From NCBI GenBank assembly GCA_037140375.1, contig JBAXER010000002.1:18122-82121 (forward strand): 64,000 bases of DNA, given 5' to 3'. The translations under genes and the position numbers were made by a program. The DNA is from WLMZ01 sp037140375 (lineage in GTDB: Bacteria; Actinomycetota; Acidimicrobiia; Acidimicrobiales; Ilumatobacteraceae). Shown one piece after another: positions 17,981 through 26,697 of the stretch (position 1 is the stretch's first letter; each line of letters opens with the position of its first letter). The notes beneath the pieces are model-generated. The model saw nothing but the letters and a program-made list of their open reading frames with translations, was not told the DNA's origin and did no database searches.

Positions 17981-18325
17981 ATGCGTCGATGGTTTGTACT
18001 CACCCTGACAGTTCTGGCCGTGCTTGCTCCGGCACCGGCGTTTGCGGTGGGACCCCCTGACTCGGGCGTCACCAGCGACACAGCCGTCACCACCACCTCG
18101 ATCGACAACGAGTTTCTCAACACCAAGAGAGACATCTCCGAGTGCCTTGGCAACTCGGTTGATCTGCCCGATTGTGGCATTGAGCCAACCACCCCCGGCG
18201 CACGCGGCGGATCGCTGCAGTACGTCACGTTTGCGCTGATGGCGCTGGGTATCGCTTTTATCTTCTGGCGAGTGAGTCGCGGGGTCAGAGCCCGCGATTC
18301 AGCAGTCGATCCCGCTCAGCCCTAA
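17981..18325 (+). CDS. Small exported single-pass membrane protein, unknown
   Basis: A 114-residue protein divergent from guaA. ATG at 17981 opens a signal peptide (MRRWFVLTLTVLAVLAPAPA), then a short acidic outer region with two cysteines (SECLGN, PDCGIE) that may form a disulfide, then a transmembrane helix (YVTFALMALGIAFIFWRV) and a basic cytoplasmic tail. I do not recognise a family. Signal peptide plus C-terminal anchor implies a mostly extracytoplasmic protein. Confidence 0.7.
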   Translation: MRRWFVLTLTVLAVLAPAPAFAVGPPDSGVTSDTAVTTTSIDNEFLNTKRDISECLGNSVDLPDCGIEPTTPGARGGSLQYVTFALMALGIAFIFWRVSRGVRARDSAVDPAQP

Positions 18326-18328
18326 CAA

Positions 18329-19258
18329 CTAGCCCGTCGCAAGCCGATCGCCGCAGAAGGCAACCGTGCCGCTCACCAACGCGTGTGCTGCTTCCCACGG
18401 AACGAAATGGCCGCAGTCACGCAGCAGGAACGGTCCAACGTGATCGGCGAACACTGCCGCTGCCATGCGATCGAACGCCGGATAGATCACGTGATCACTG
18501 GTGCCGTGCATGATCAGCGTGCGGGTTCGATCGTTTCGCCCAATCATCGAGGCTTCGCTGCGTGCGCTCGCCGAGAACGCACTCTCGTAACCACCAAAGC
18601 TCGCCCTGAGCGACTCAGCGTTGGCAAATGGTTCGGTGTGGAAATCGACCTCGCCCGCGCCAGCGAACGCCCCAGGGTGGGCCCAGAAGCGACTGGTGTA
18701 AAACGTGGCGATGTATCGCTGACGTTGCTCGGCGGTGGACAATTCAGCGGCAAGTCCGTCGGGATCGGTGCCCTGACGAATGAAGTAGTCGGCGGCCTCA
18801 CGCGGCGCCCGCGTTCCTTCGATGCCGGACATCTCCTGTTTCAGATATGGCAGCGGCGAGTTGAACAGCACCATTCGGTCCACCCATTCGGGATAGCGCA
18901 GGGCGAGATCTTGAATCACCGGTCCGCCAAGATCGCCGCCCAACAACACCACCGATTCGTGCCCAAGGTGATCGTGCACCAACGCGTACAGATCACGTGC
19001 ATGCGAGGCCACATCGTTGAACCCGTCGGCGCTCACGGCGCTCTGACCAAATCCGCGTAAGTCGGGAACGATCACTTCGAAGCCAGCATCGGCGAGCGGC
19101 TGAATCACCTTCCAAAAGATTCGCATCGTCTCAGGCCAACCGTGCACGCACAGCAACGGCACCCCACCGACTCCCTCACGCACGAAGGCTTGGCGAAACC
19201 CTCGGGGCTCGGCGGTATGCACGACAAAACGATGTGGGTCGATATCTGCTGACGACAT
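18329..19258 (-). CDS. Alpha/beta hydrolase, epoxide hydrolase-like
   Basis: A 309-residue alpha/beta hydrolase. The oxyanion motif is VHGWPETMRIF, and the nucleophile elbow has aspartate rather than serine (LLGGDLGGPV), which is the mark of epoxide hydrolases and haloalkane dehalogenases. The general-base histidine is in DCGHFVPWEAAH. ATG at 19258 was chosen over upstream starts because the first strand follows at normal distance. Epoxide hydrolase is the better guess because of the HGWPE motif; substrate unknown. Confidence 0.82.
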   Translation of the reverse strand: MSSADIDPHRFVVHTAEPRGFRQAFVREGVGGVPLLCVHGWPETMRIFWKVIQPLADAGFEVIVPDLRGFGQSAVSADGFNDVASHARDLYALVHDHLGHESVVLLGGDLGGPVIQDLALRYPEWVDRMVLFNSPLPYLKQEMSGIEGTRAPREAADYFIRQGTDPDGLAAELSTAEQRQRYIATFYTSRFWAHPGAFAGAGEVDFHTEPFANAESLRASFGGYESAFSASARSEASMIGRNDRTRTLIMHGTSDHVIYPAFDRMAAAVFADHVGPFLLRDCGHFVPWEAAHALVSGTVAFCGDRLATG

Positions 19259-19311
19259 TCGCCAAGGGTACGCCAGCGCGCATCGGCACGGCAGGGCCAC
19301 GGTTACCGTAT

Positions 19312-20727
19312 GTGTCTGTGACACCCGAAGAATTTCGTCAGAACGGTTATGCGCTCATCGATTGGATCACCGACTACATCGAGGGCATCGAGGCCTTCCC
19401 CGTGATCGATCCAGAGCTACAGCCGGGCGATGTTCGCGCGGCCCTTCCAGCGCACCCGCCCACCGCCATTGAGCCGTTCGATGCAGTGCTGCGCGACCTT
19501 GATGCCGTGATTCTGCCGGGCATCACGCATTGGCAGCACCCCAACTTCTTCGCATACTTTCCGGCCAACGCGTCGTACTCGTCGATTCTTGGTGAGCTCG
19601 CATCAGCGGGCCTCAGCGTTCAAGGTATGAGCTGGATCACGAGCCCCGCTTGCACCGAGGTAGAGACCCTCATGCTCGACTGGATGCAAGAACTACTGGG
19701 CCTTCCACAGCGCTTTCGCAGCGACTCGACAACAGGCGGCGGCGTCATCCACGGGTCCGCATCAGAGGCCACGCTCGCAGCCATCCTCGCAGCGCGCTGG
19801 CGCGCAACGAACGGCCACGTGAACCTCGACGGCAACACGTCGTCACTTGTTGCATATGCAACTACTCAGGCGCACAGCAGCATCGAGAAGGGTTTGCGAA
19901 TCGCCGGAATTGGTCTCGCCCAAATTCGTATGGTTCCGGTCGATGAGAATTTCGCGATGCGCGTCGATGAACTCGCGCGCATGATTGCTGCCGACATCGA
20001 TGCCGGCCTCACACCGTTCTTCGTCTGCGCCACGCATGGCACCACCAGCTCCACCGCGTTCGATCCCACGGCCGAGATAGCCGCGGTATGCAACGCCAAC
20101 AATGTGTGGCTTCACGTCGATGCGGCGATGAGTGGGATCGCAGCATTGGCCCCCGAGTATCGCTGGGTGAACAACGGGCTCGAGCTCGCCGACAGTTACT
20201 GCACCAACCCTCACAAGTGGATGGGCGTCAACTTCGATTGCGATCTGTTCTGGACCGCCGATCGCGCTGCGCTGCTGGGCGCGCTCAGCATCTTGCCCGA
20301 GTACCTCCGTTCAAAGGCCGCCGAGTCGGGTGCGGTCATCGACTATCGAGACTGGCAGGTTCCACTTGGGCGTCGCTTCAGATCGCTGAAGTTGTGGTTC
20401 ACCATTCGCTGCGATGGCATCGAGTCGATTCAAGCAATGATCCGCGAACACGTTCGTCTCACCGAGCTGCTCGCCCATTGGGTCGAGGCCGATCATCGCT
20501 TCGAGATAGTCGCGCCGCATCCGCTGAACCTGCTCTGCATTCGATTGCGCGAAGGCAACGAGGCCACCGACTCGCTCATCGAGCGCGCCAACCTCACCGG
20601 CAAGGCGTTGTTCACGCGCACCGTGCTGAACACGCAGAGCACCCTGCGCTTCTCGATCGGATCACGGCTCACCACCGAACGCCATGTGCTCGACGGCTGG
20701 CAATTGCTGCAATCGCTCGCGCCGTAG
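19312..20727 (+). CDS. PLP-dependent aromatic-L-amino-acid decarboxylase family protein
   Basis: A group II pyridoxal-phosphate decarboxylase of about 471 residues. Family marks are GITHWQHPNFFAYFPAN, ITSPACTEVE, GVIHGSASEA, the PLP-stacking HVDAAMSG and the Schiff-base lysine in NPHKWMGVNFDCDLFW. It would decarboxylate an amino acid such as tryptophan, tyrosine or phenylalanine to the amine, though related enzymes make aldehydes. I chose GTG at 19312 (VSVTPEEFRQNGY) because it matches family N-termini; GTG at 19318 is equally possible. Confidence 0.88.
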   Translation: MSVTPEEFRQNGYALIDWITDYIEGIEAFPVIDPELQPGDVRAALPAHPPTAIEPFDAVLRDLDAVILPGITHWQHPNFFAYFPANASYSSILGELASAGLSVQGMSWITSPACTEVETLMLDWMQELLGLPQRFRSDSTTGGGVIHGSASEATLAAILAARWRATNGHVNLDGNTSSLVAYATTQAHSSIEKGLRIAGIGLAQIRMVPVDENFAMRVDELARMIAADIDAGLTPFFVCATHGTTSSTAFDPTAEIAAVCNANNVWLHVDAAMSGIAALAPEYRWVNNGLELADSYCTNPHKWMGVNFDCDLFWTADRAALLGALSILPEYLRSKAAESGAVIDYRDWQVPLGRRFRSLKLWFTIRCDGIESIQAMIREHVRLTELLAHWVEADHRFEIVAPHPLNLLCIRLREGNEATDSLIERANLTGKALFTRTVLNTQSTLRFSIGSRLTTERHVLDGWQLLQSLAP

Positions 20728-20852
20728 CCCGCATCGTTTGCGTCGAGTCGCGAGGTTGCGCGCGTCGATTGACGCTGCTTGAATCTGCACCTCGGCACAT
20801 GCCGAATCAGTAACTCCACCGGATCCGTCCGGTGCATACCCAAGGGGGCATC

Positions 20853-21353
20853 ATGAGGCGTTTCGCCCGTGTCCTCGTCGCAGTCACGAGTTTGTTGACT
20901 GCCGTTCCTTCCGCTCACCCAGCGCTCGCCGTTGGCAATAACGCGGTCAACGATTCGGCCTATGTGCAGCATCTTGTGTTCAACGTGACACTCAGCCAGT
21001 TCTCCAACACGGCTCGGACTCGGGTCGGCCTGCAGGGCACTGCTGGCGACACGTGGTTCGATTGGAGCACCGACCTGTGTTCGGCCCCATTGGTCGGCAA
21101 CACCGGCCGGTCGTTCAACTTCACTGAGCCGTGCCGGCGACACGACTTTGCGTATCGCAATACACATCTGCTCGAGCGTCGCTACGGCGGTGGCGGGCAG
21201 TTCTGGAATAGCACGTCGCGCAAGCGAATCGACCTGCAGTTTCTCGACGACACCAAGGCCCACTGCGCCTCGCGATCGATCTTCGATCGCCCATCGTGTT
21301 ACGGCTGGGCCTACACGTTTTACGGAGCTGTTCGGCTCGTAGCAGGTCCGTAA
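20853..21353 (+). CDS. Secreted prokaryotic phospholipase A2
   Basis: A 166-residue secreted protein with a Sec signal peptide (about residues 1-28, MRRFARVLVAVTSLL to LAVG). The mature part matches bacterial phospholipase A2 of Streptomyces type: DWSTDLCSAP, then FTEPCRRHDFAYRN with the catalytic His-Asp pair, and two further cysteines (AHCASR, PSCYGW) that give two disulfides. Its C-terminus GWAYTFYGAVR is also typical. It would cleave the sn-2 ester of phospholipids outside the cell. The 3' end overlaps the convergent NUDIX gene by 34 bases. Confidence 0.88.
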   Translation: MRRFARVLVAVTSLLTAVPSAHPALAVGNNAVNDSAYVQHLVFNVTLSQFSNTARTRVGLQGTAGDTWFDWSTDLCSAPLVGNTGRSFNFTEPCRRHDFAYRNTHLLERRYGGGGQFWNSTSRKRIDLQFLDDTKAHCASRSIFDRPSCYGWAYTFYGAVRLVAGP

Positions 21354-22024
21354 ACAACGCCAAGCAACTCGTGCAAGATGCGCCCGGTGGCACCCCAAAC
21401 CGTCTCACCTTCGAGCTCGAAGAAATCCATTCGGCGGTCAAGCGGCGCGGTTCCCCACCACTCTTCGCGATACGTGTTGCGGTCGGCGAGTTCATGTAAC
21501 GGCACCCACAGAATGCGATCGACCTCGGTTACATCTGCCCGCAATGTGGGGCGTGAGCCAAGGTGAGCCACCAGCGGCACGATGTGACTGCGGCTCACCA
21601 CAGTCGAGAGCGAACTGAGCTGTCCCCGCACGTTCACAGCGTGCGGGGGCAGGGCCACTTCTTCGTGTGCCTCGCGCACGGCAGCCTGCAACGGCGTCTC
21701 CCCCGGCTCAAGGCGGCCACCCGGAAAACTGATTTCGCCTGCGTGGTTGCGCAGATGCTGAGCTCGCTTGGTGAGCAACACCTCGGCACCGCCGGGACCA
21801 TCGGCCAACACCACCAGTACCGCCGACGGCTTCGCGCCGGCGAACATTGGCGTCTGCGCCTCGAGGCCAAGCCCACTGTTCTCTACTGCACGCACAGCCG
21901 CCTCGGCGTTCAGCGACTCAACAACATTCCAGACGGCAACGCTGCCAAGCCTCCACGCGCTGGGGCGAGGAATCACCTGACTTCCGCCGCGACGAGAACC
22001 CTCTGGCGTCATCCGATGTGCCAT
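21320..22024 (-). CDS. NUDIX hydrolase, CoA pyrophosphatase-like
   Basis: A 234-residue NUDIX protein. The box is GRLEPGETPLQAAVREAHEE followed by VAL instead of the usual VGL. The preceding LTKRAQHLRNHAGEISFPGG is the mark of the CoA-diphosphatase (NudL/YeaB) group. It would hydrolyse CoA or related pyrophosphates. ATG at 22024 lies 13 bases after the stop of the small gene at 22038-22211; an ATG at 22012 is an alternative. Confidence 0.85.
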   Translation of the reverse strand: MAHRMTPEGSRRGGSQVIPRPSAWRLGSVAVWNVVESLNAEAAVRAVENSGLGLEAQTPMFAGAKPSAVLVVLADGPGGAEVLLTKRAQHLRNHAGEISFPGGRLEPGETPLQAAVREAHEEVALPPHAVNVRGQLSSLSTVVSRSHIVPLVAHLGSRPTLRADVTEVDRILWVPLHELADRNTYREEWWGTAPLDRRMDFFELEGETVWGATGRILHELLGVVYGPATSRTAP

Positions 22025-22037
22025 TGCCCGACTTCGG

Positions 22038-22211
22038 CTACGCCGTTGGCGAAGGTGTCCAACCTGATTCGACGAGCTGCTTGAGCACCTCGGGCAAGCC
22101 GGCTTTCTTGAGATCTGCGAGCACCCGACCGGGCGCTTGATCGCCGCTTTCAAACTCCTGCCATGCGAGAACAAGTTTGGCGAGATCGGCTACTGGACGT
22201 TCGAACGACAT
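22038..22211 (-). CDS. Small conserved-looking protein, unknown (57 aa)
   Basis: A 57-residue protein starting at ATG 22211 (MSFERPVADLAKLVLAWQEF) and ending ESGWTPSPTA. It is amphipathic and helical by pattern, with a central acidic/glycine turn (ESGDQAPGR). It ends 13 bases before the NUDIX gene and its codon use is like that of its neighbours, so I think it is a real first gene of that operon. I do not recognise a family. Confidence 0.65.
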   Translation of the reverse strand: MSFERPVADLAKLVLAWQEFESGDQAPGRVLADLKKAGLPEVLKQLVESGWTPSPTA

Positions 22212-22251
22212 GGCTACAACACTACGGCCGCGAGCGCCGAACAGCGGGGTC

Positions 22252-22749
22252 TCACGGCTTGCGTTTGCGATACGCCTTCACGCCGTTGCCAACGAGCCGG
22301 CCAGCCGAGCGACCAACCGTCGAGGCCATACTGGCGTCGTCTGGGGTTGATGGGCGTGCCGCTCGCGTGGCGCCCGCTGGCTTGGCCGTCGACTTTGGCA
22401 CCTTCACCTTTTCGGTGAAATCGCTGAGCAACCAAATAAACCCCAATGCAAAGGCCAACAGGCCCATCAAGATCCGCGTGCCGGCTTCGATTGAGACCGT
22501 GTTCTGCACAGCGCACAGCACCGTCAACAGCACCAGCACAGCATCGAGCACACGGTGCACCCGGCGACTAAAGACCTGAAATGCAGCGAGCGGCCCCTTG
22601 GCCGTGGCGGTGTTCAGCACCACCAAACCGCCCAACAGCGTGGGCACCATCGGCGTGGGGCTCTGAATGCCCTGAGCAACGAACACAATGCCGATCAGAT
22701 ACTCCGCGCCCTGATGTGCCCAGAACGGCCTCTTGCCCGATTCAGCCAT
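22252..22749 (-). CDS. Membrane protein of unknown function
   Basis: A 165-residue protein with about four hydrophobic segments in the first 115 residues (YLIGIVFVAQGIQ, VPTLLGGLVVLNTA, VLDAVLVLLTVLCAVQ, ILMGLLAFALGFIWLL) and a basic, disordered C-terminal tail rich in Lys, Arg, Ala and Pro. No family recognised. It lies between the groEL terminator and the 57-residue gene, on the same strand as both. Confidence 0.72.
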   Translation of the reverse strand: MAESGKRPFWAHQGAEYLIGIVFVAQGIQSPTPMVPTLLGGLVVLNTATAKGPLAAFQVFSRRVHRVLDAVLVLLTVLCAVQNTVSIEAGTRILMGLLAFALGFIWLLSDFTEKVKVPKSTAKPAGATRAARPSTPDDASMASTVGRSAGRLVGNGVKAYRKRKP

Positions 22750-22796
22750 GGGTCACAAGCTACCGGTGACTCGACGGTGATCTGAGCACCAACGCA

Positions 22797-22826
22797 AACG
22801 GCCCCGAGCCAAAGCTCGGGGCCGTT
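22797..22826 (-). terminator. Hairpin terminator of groESL
   Basis: A 13-bp perfect GC-rich stem (22797-22809 with 22814-22826) with loop CAAA lies 63 bases beyond the groEL stop. Read on the minus strand it is followed by the moderately T-rich CGTTTGCGTT. Position and strength fit the end of the groESL transcript. Confidence 0.8.
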
Positions 22827-22888
22827 GTCGTTGGGGGGACTCCGTCAACAGTTGTCGACGAAACCCAAATCACTTCCCACCGAAGTGG

Positions 22889-24547
22889 TTACATCATGCC
22901 GCCCATGCCACCCATGCCACCCATGCCGCCCATGCCACCGGCGCCGCCGCCGCCTGGCATTGCGAACTTCTTCTCTGGCTTGTCGGCCACGAGACATTCG
23001 GTGGTCAAGACGAGCGCTGCGATTGACGCAGCGTTCTGCAATGCAGCGCGGGTCACCTTGGCTGGGTCGATAATGCCAGCCTTGACAAGGTCGGTCATTT
23101 CGCCGGTGGCGGCGTTGAGACCCATGTTGCCTTCGGCTGACTCAACCTGCTGCACCACGACTGCGCCCTGTAGGCCAGCGTTGTCAGCGATCGTGCTGAG
23201 TGGCGCAATGAGCGACTCCCAAACGATCTTTGCACCAGTGGCCTCGTCGCCCTCGAGCGACGCAACAACCTTGGCAACTGCGGCACGGGTACGAACCAGA
23301 GCCACACCGCCGCCGGCAACAACGCCTTCTTCGATGGCTGCGCGAGTTGCAGACACAGCATCTTCGATGCGGTGCTTCTTCTCTTTGAGCTCAACTTCGG
23401 TTGCGGCGCCGACCTTGATGACTGCAACACCGCCGGCCAACTTGGCCAAGCGCTCCTGCAACTTCTCACGGTCCCAATCGCTGTCGGTGTTGTCGATCTC
23501 AGCCTTGATCTGGTTGACGCGGCCCTTCACATCTTCGTGGTCGCCAGCACCATCAACGATGGTGGTGTTGTCCTTGGTGATGATGACGCGCTTGGCACGG
23601 CCGAACAGATCCATGGTCACGTTCTCGAGCTTGAGGCCGACCTCTTCGCTGATGACCTGACCACCGGTGAGCACTGCCATGTCCTGCAACATCGCCTTGC
23701 GACGATCGCCAAAGCCAGGGGCCTTGACTGCTGCTGAGTTGAAGGTGCCGCGGATCTTGTTGACGACCAACGTGGCGAGTGCTTCGCCTTCGATGTCTTC
23801 AGCAATGATCAACAACGCACGACCGGTCTTCATCACAGCTTCGAGAGCTGGGAGCATGACCTGCACCGAGCTGATTTTGCCGCTGGTGATGAGGATGTAC
23901 GGATCTTCGAGCACTGCTTCTTGACGCTCAGCGTCGGTCACGAAGTATGGCGACAAGTAGCCCTTGTCGAACTGCATGCCCTCGGTGAACTCGAGCTCGG
24001 TGCCAAAGGTGTTGCTTTCCTCGACCGTTACGACGCCGTCTTTGCCGACCTTGTCGATTGCATTGGCGATGACTTCGCCGATTGAGGCATCAGCAGCCGA
24101 GATGGTGGCAACAGCGGCGATATCGCCCTTGTCGTCGACCTCTTTGGCCTGACCCTTGATCGACTCGACCGCTGCGGCAACTGCCTTCTCGATGCCCTTC
24201 TTGAGGCCCATCGGGTTGGCGCCGGCTGCGACGTTGCGCATGCCCTGATGAACCATTGCCTGCGCCAACACCGTTGCGGTGGTGGTGCCGTCACCGGCTA
24301 CATCGTTGGTCTTGGTGGCGACTTCTTTCACCAACTGAGCGCCCATGTTCTCGAAAGGATCGTCGAGTTCGACTTCCTTTGCGATGGACACGCCGTCGTT
24401 GGTGATGGTTGGTGCGCCGAACTTCTTGTCGAGAACGACGTTGCGACCCTTTGGCCCAAGCGTGACCTTGACCGTATTGGCCAATTTGTCTACGCCGGCT
24501 TCGAGTGCGCGACGCGCCTCTTCGTCAAATTTGAGAATCTTGGCCAT
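22889..24547 (-). CDS. groL: Chaperonin GroEL (Hsp60)
   Basis: A 552-residue 60-kDa chaperonin subunit forming the double-ring folding chamber. It begins MAKILKFDEEARRALEAGVD and carries the ATP-site motifs TLGPKGRNVV, ATKTNDVAGDGTTTATVLAQ in part and the signature AAIEEGVVAGGGVAL. It ends in a glycine-methionine tail (GGM repeats), the usual mark of a housekeeping GroEL. It is 12 bases after groES and under the same CIRCE-type control. Confidence 0.98.
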   Translation of the reverse strand: MAKILKFDEEARRALEAGVDKLANTVKVTLGPKGRNVVLDKKFGAPTITNDGVSIAKEVELDDPFENMGAQLVKEVATKTNDVAGDGTTTATVLAQAMVHQGMRNVAAGANPMGLKKGIEKAVAAAVESIKGQAKEVDDKGDIAAVATISAADASIGEVIANAIDKVGKDGVVTVEESNTFGTELEFTEGMQFDKGYLSPYFVTDAERQEAVLEDPYILITSGKISSVQVMLPALEAVMKTGRALLIIAEDIEGEALATLVVNKIRGTFNSAAVKAPGFGDRRKAMLQDMAVLTGGQVISEEVGLKLENVTMDLFGRAKRVIITKDNTTIVDGAGDHEDVKGRVNQIKAEIDNTDSDWDREKLQERLAKLAGGVAVIKVGAATEVELKEKKHRIEDAVSATRAAIEEGVVAGGGVALVRTRAAVAKVVASLEGDEATGAKIVWESLIAPLSTIADNAGLQGAVVVQQVESAEGNMGLNAATGEMTDLVKAGIIDPAKVTRAALQNAASIAALVLTTECLVADKPEKKFAMPGGGGAGGMGGMGGMGGMGGMM

Positions 24548-24559
24548 GGGGCTAGTGCC

Positions 24560-24853
24560 TCACTTACCGACGATTGCGAGGACGTCACGGCTGGTAAGGA
24601 TGAGGTAATCCACACCTTCGAGCGTGACTTCTGTTCCGCCGTACTTGCTGTACAAAACGGTGTCGCCGACTTTGACGTCGAGTGCAGCATGTGCACCCTT
24701 GTCGTCACTCCAGCGGCCAGGTCCAACAGCGAGCACGGTGCCCTGCTGTGGCTTTTCCTTGGCGGTGTCGGGGATAACGAGGCCCGATGCTGTGGTGAGC
24801 TCGGCTTCGTTGGGCTTGACCACAATGCGGTCGTCCAGCGGCTTGAGATTCAT
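24560..24853 (-). CDS. groS: Co-chaperonin GroES (Hsp10)
   Basis: A 97-residue lid protein of the GroEL chamber. It begins MNLKPLDDRIVVKPNEAEL, has the mobile-loop region TTASGLVIPDTAKEKPQQG and ends YLILTSRDVLAIVGK. Length and motifs are normal. It is the first gene of the groES-groEL operon; the promoter and CIRCE element lie 70-125 bases upstream. Confidence 0.97.
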   Translation of the reverse strand: MNLKPLDDRIVVKPNEAELTTASGLVIPDTAKEKPQQGTVLAVGPGRWSDDKGAHAALDVKVGDTVLYSKYGGTEVTLEGVDYLILTSRDVLAIVGK

Positions 24854-24923
24854 GAGAGAACGCTCCAGGTTTGTTGAGACGTGTTGTCTGGCAGGGCCGA
24901 GTGTGGCGGCTGCCGCACGGGCA

Positions 24924-24950
24924 TTAGCACTCGACGAGTGCGAGTGCTAA
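24924..24950. promoter_or_regulatory. CIRCE operator (HrcA binding site)
   Basis: The exact consensus TTAGCACTC, nine bases, GAGTGCTAA is present. HrcA binding here represses groESL, and heat shock relieves it. Its edge abuts the -10 hexamer described at 24950-24979, so bound HrcA would block transcription. Confidence 0.97.
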
Positions 24951-24979
24951 TGGTAGGGCCTCACCTACGGCGTTAGCAA
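24950..24979 (-). promoter_or_regulatory. Candidate sigma-70 promoter of groESL
   Basis: On the minus strand TTGCTA (24979-24974) and TACCAT (24955-24950) are 18 bases apart. The -35 hexamer lies within the last codons of maf and the -10 touches the CIRCE element, a normal HrcA-controlled arrangement. Confidence 0.6.
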
Positions 24980-25570
24980 CCGCAGCAGCGAAACACCCAC
25001 CTCAGCGAGCAACTGCTCGAGCAGGCTCAGGGGCAGACCGATCACATTGGTCACGCTTCCCTGCACGGAATCAACAAACACCGCTGCGGCACCCTGAATG
25101 CCATATGCCCCAGCCTTGCCATGAGGCTCGCCCGTTGCCACATACCAACGCAGCCACTGGTCGTCGCTGGCCTTCATGGTCACCAACGACGTATTGACCT
25201 CGGCGGCCACACGACCCTGATAGCAAATGGCTACGCCGGTATGCACCTGATGGGTCCGGCCGGCGAGCAATCCGAGCATGCGCAGCGCGTCGGCGTCGTC
25301 GACCGGCTTAGCCAGGATCATTCCGTCGAGATCAACCGTGGTGTCGGCGGCAATCACGACAACGTTCTCACCAGTGTCATCACCCACCACCGCAGCGAGG
25401 GCTTTTTCGATGGCCAACCGGCGCACGTATGACACTGGGTCCTCACCCGGATGCTCGGTTTCGTCGATGTCGGTGGGCCTGACCTCAAATGACATGCCGA
25501 TTTGGGCCAGCAATTCGCTTCGGCGCGGCGATGCCGACGCCAGTACAACCCGTATCGAATCGTTACTCAT
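24965..25570 (-). CDS. maf: Maf-like nucleotide pyrophosphatase
   Basis: A 201-residue house-cleaning pyrophosphatase that removes the diphosphate from non-canonical or selected nucleotides (dTTP/UTP type in related proteins). The signature is ASASPRRSELLAQIG at residues 11-25 with IAADTTVDLDG and KPVDDADALRML further on. ATG at 25570 overlaps the dus stop by four bases, which fixes the start and ties it to the upstream operon. Confidence 0.93.
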   Translation of the reverse strand: MSNDSIRVVLASASPRRSELLAQIGMSFEVRPTDIDETEHPGEDPVSYVRRLAIEKALAAVVGDDTGENVVVIAADTTVDLDGMILAKPVDDADALRMLGLLAGRTHQVHTGVAICYQGRVAAEVNTSLVTMKASDDQWLRWYVATGEPHGKAGAYGIQGAAAVFVDSVQGSVTNVIGLPLSLLEQLLAEVGVSLLRLLTP

Positions 25571-26697
25571 CCGCCGCTGAGCGCCATCACATGTCCGTCG
25601 TCGGGCGGGGTCGCGTCGTCGAGGTCGTCGAGGTAGCCCTCGGGCAGAATCACCCGAATGGGTCCGTTGGTGTGGCCACGTCGGATGCGCTCGCCGCCGG
25701 GCACAACCACCAAGGTGGGGTCGAGCGCGGCAATGAGGTGATCGAGCTCGGCAATCGAGTTGATCTTGCTGAAGTTGCCACGCGCCTCGCCGCCCACTGG
25801 GTAACCCGTGAGGTACCACGAGGTGTGCTTGCGGAAGTCGCGCACCGCATGGTCTTCGCCAAGATGCTCGGCGAGAAGCCGACAATGGTCGGCCATCTGC
25901 TGACCAACGAAACCAAGCGGTGGCGATTCGGGCACGGGTTCGCCGTTGAACGCAGCCACGAGATGGCCGAACAACCACGGCCGGCCGAGGCAGCCGCGGC
26001 CGATGACCACGCCGTCGCAGTTGGTGTGCTCAACCATCTTGAGCGCATCGGCGGCTTCCCAGATATCGCCGTTGCCGAGCACCGGGATACCGGTGACTGC
26101 TGCCTTGAGCTCGGCGATGGCATCCCAGTTGGCAGTGCCGGCGTAGTGCTGCTGGGCGGTGCGCGCATGCAACGCAATGGCCGCCACACCTTCTTCTTCG
26201 GCAATCTGGCCCGTGCGGATAAACGTGAGCAGCTCGTCGTGAATGCCCATACGGAACTTGGCCGTGACCGGAATGCCGTAGGGCGATGCGCCGGTGACCA
26301 CGGCGCGCAAGATGGCGCGCAACAAGTTGGGCTTCACCGGCACTGCGGCGCCGCCGCCGCGACGAGTGACCTTTTGGGCGGGGCACCCGAAGTTGAGGTC
26401 GATGTGATCAACGCGATCTTGCGAACACAACAGACGAACGGCCTCGCCGATGATGGCGGGATCGCTGCCATAGATCTGCAGACTTCGCGGCGATTCGTGA
26501 GCGCCGAAGGTGGCCATGCGCGCTGTCTTTGCGTTGCCATGAACCAGAGCGGTGGCCATCACCATTTCATTGACATAGATGAGGTCGGGCGCAAAGCGTC
26601 GACACATCGTGCGGAACGGCGCGTTGGTGACACCAGCCATCGGTGCAAGCACAACGGGGGGCCAGACCTGATACGGGCCGAGCTGCAGCGGTTTCAC
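25567..26697 (-). CDS. dus: tRNA-dihydrouridine synthase (DusB-like)
   Basis: A 376-residue flavin enzyme that reduces uridines in tRNA. It has the FMN barrel start VVLAPMAGVTNAPFRTMCRR, the catalytic cysteine in DLNFGCPAQKVTRRGGG, and the RNA-binding C-terminal helical domain. The start is GTG at 26697 in a GTGA overlap with the preceding gene. It is a DusB type by length and motif. Confidence 0.93.
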   Translation of the reverse strand: MKPLQLGPYQVWPPVVLAPMAGVTNAPFRTMCRRFAPDLIYVNEMVMATALVHGNAKTARMATFGAHESPRSLQIYGSDPAIIGEAVRLLCSQDRVDHIDLNFGCPAQKVTRRGGGAAVPVKPNLLRAILRAVVTGASPYGIPVTAKFRMGIHDELLTFIRTGQIAEEEGVAAIALHARTAQQHYAGTANWDAIAELKAAVTGIPVLGNGDIWEAADALKMVEHTNCDGVVIGRGCLGRPWLFGHLVAAFNGEPVPESPPLGFVGQQMADHCRLLAEHLGEDHAVRDFRKHTSWYLTGYPVGGEARGNFSKINSIAELDHLIAALDPTLVVVPGGERIRRGHTNGPIRVILPEGYLDDLDDATPPDDGHVMALSGG

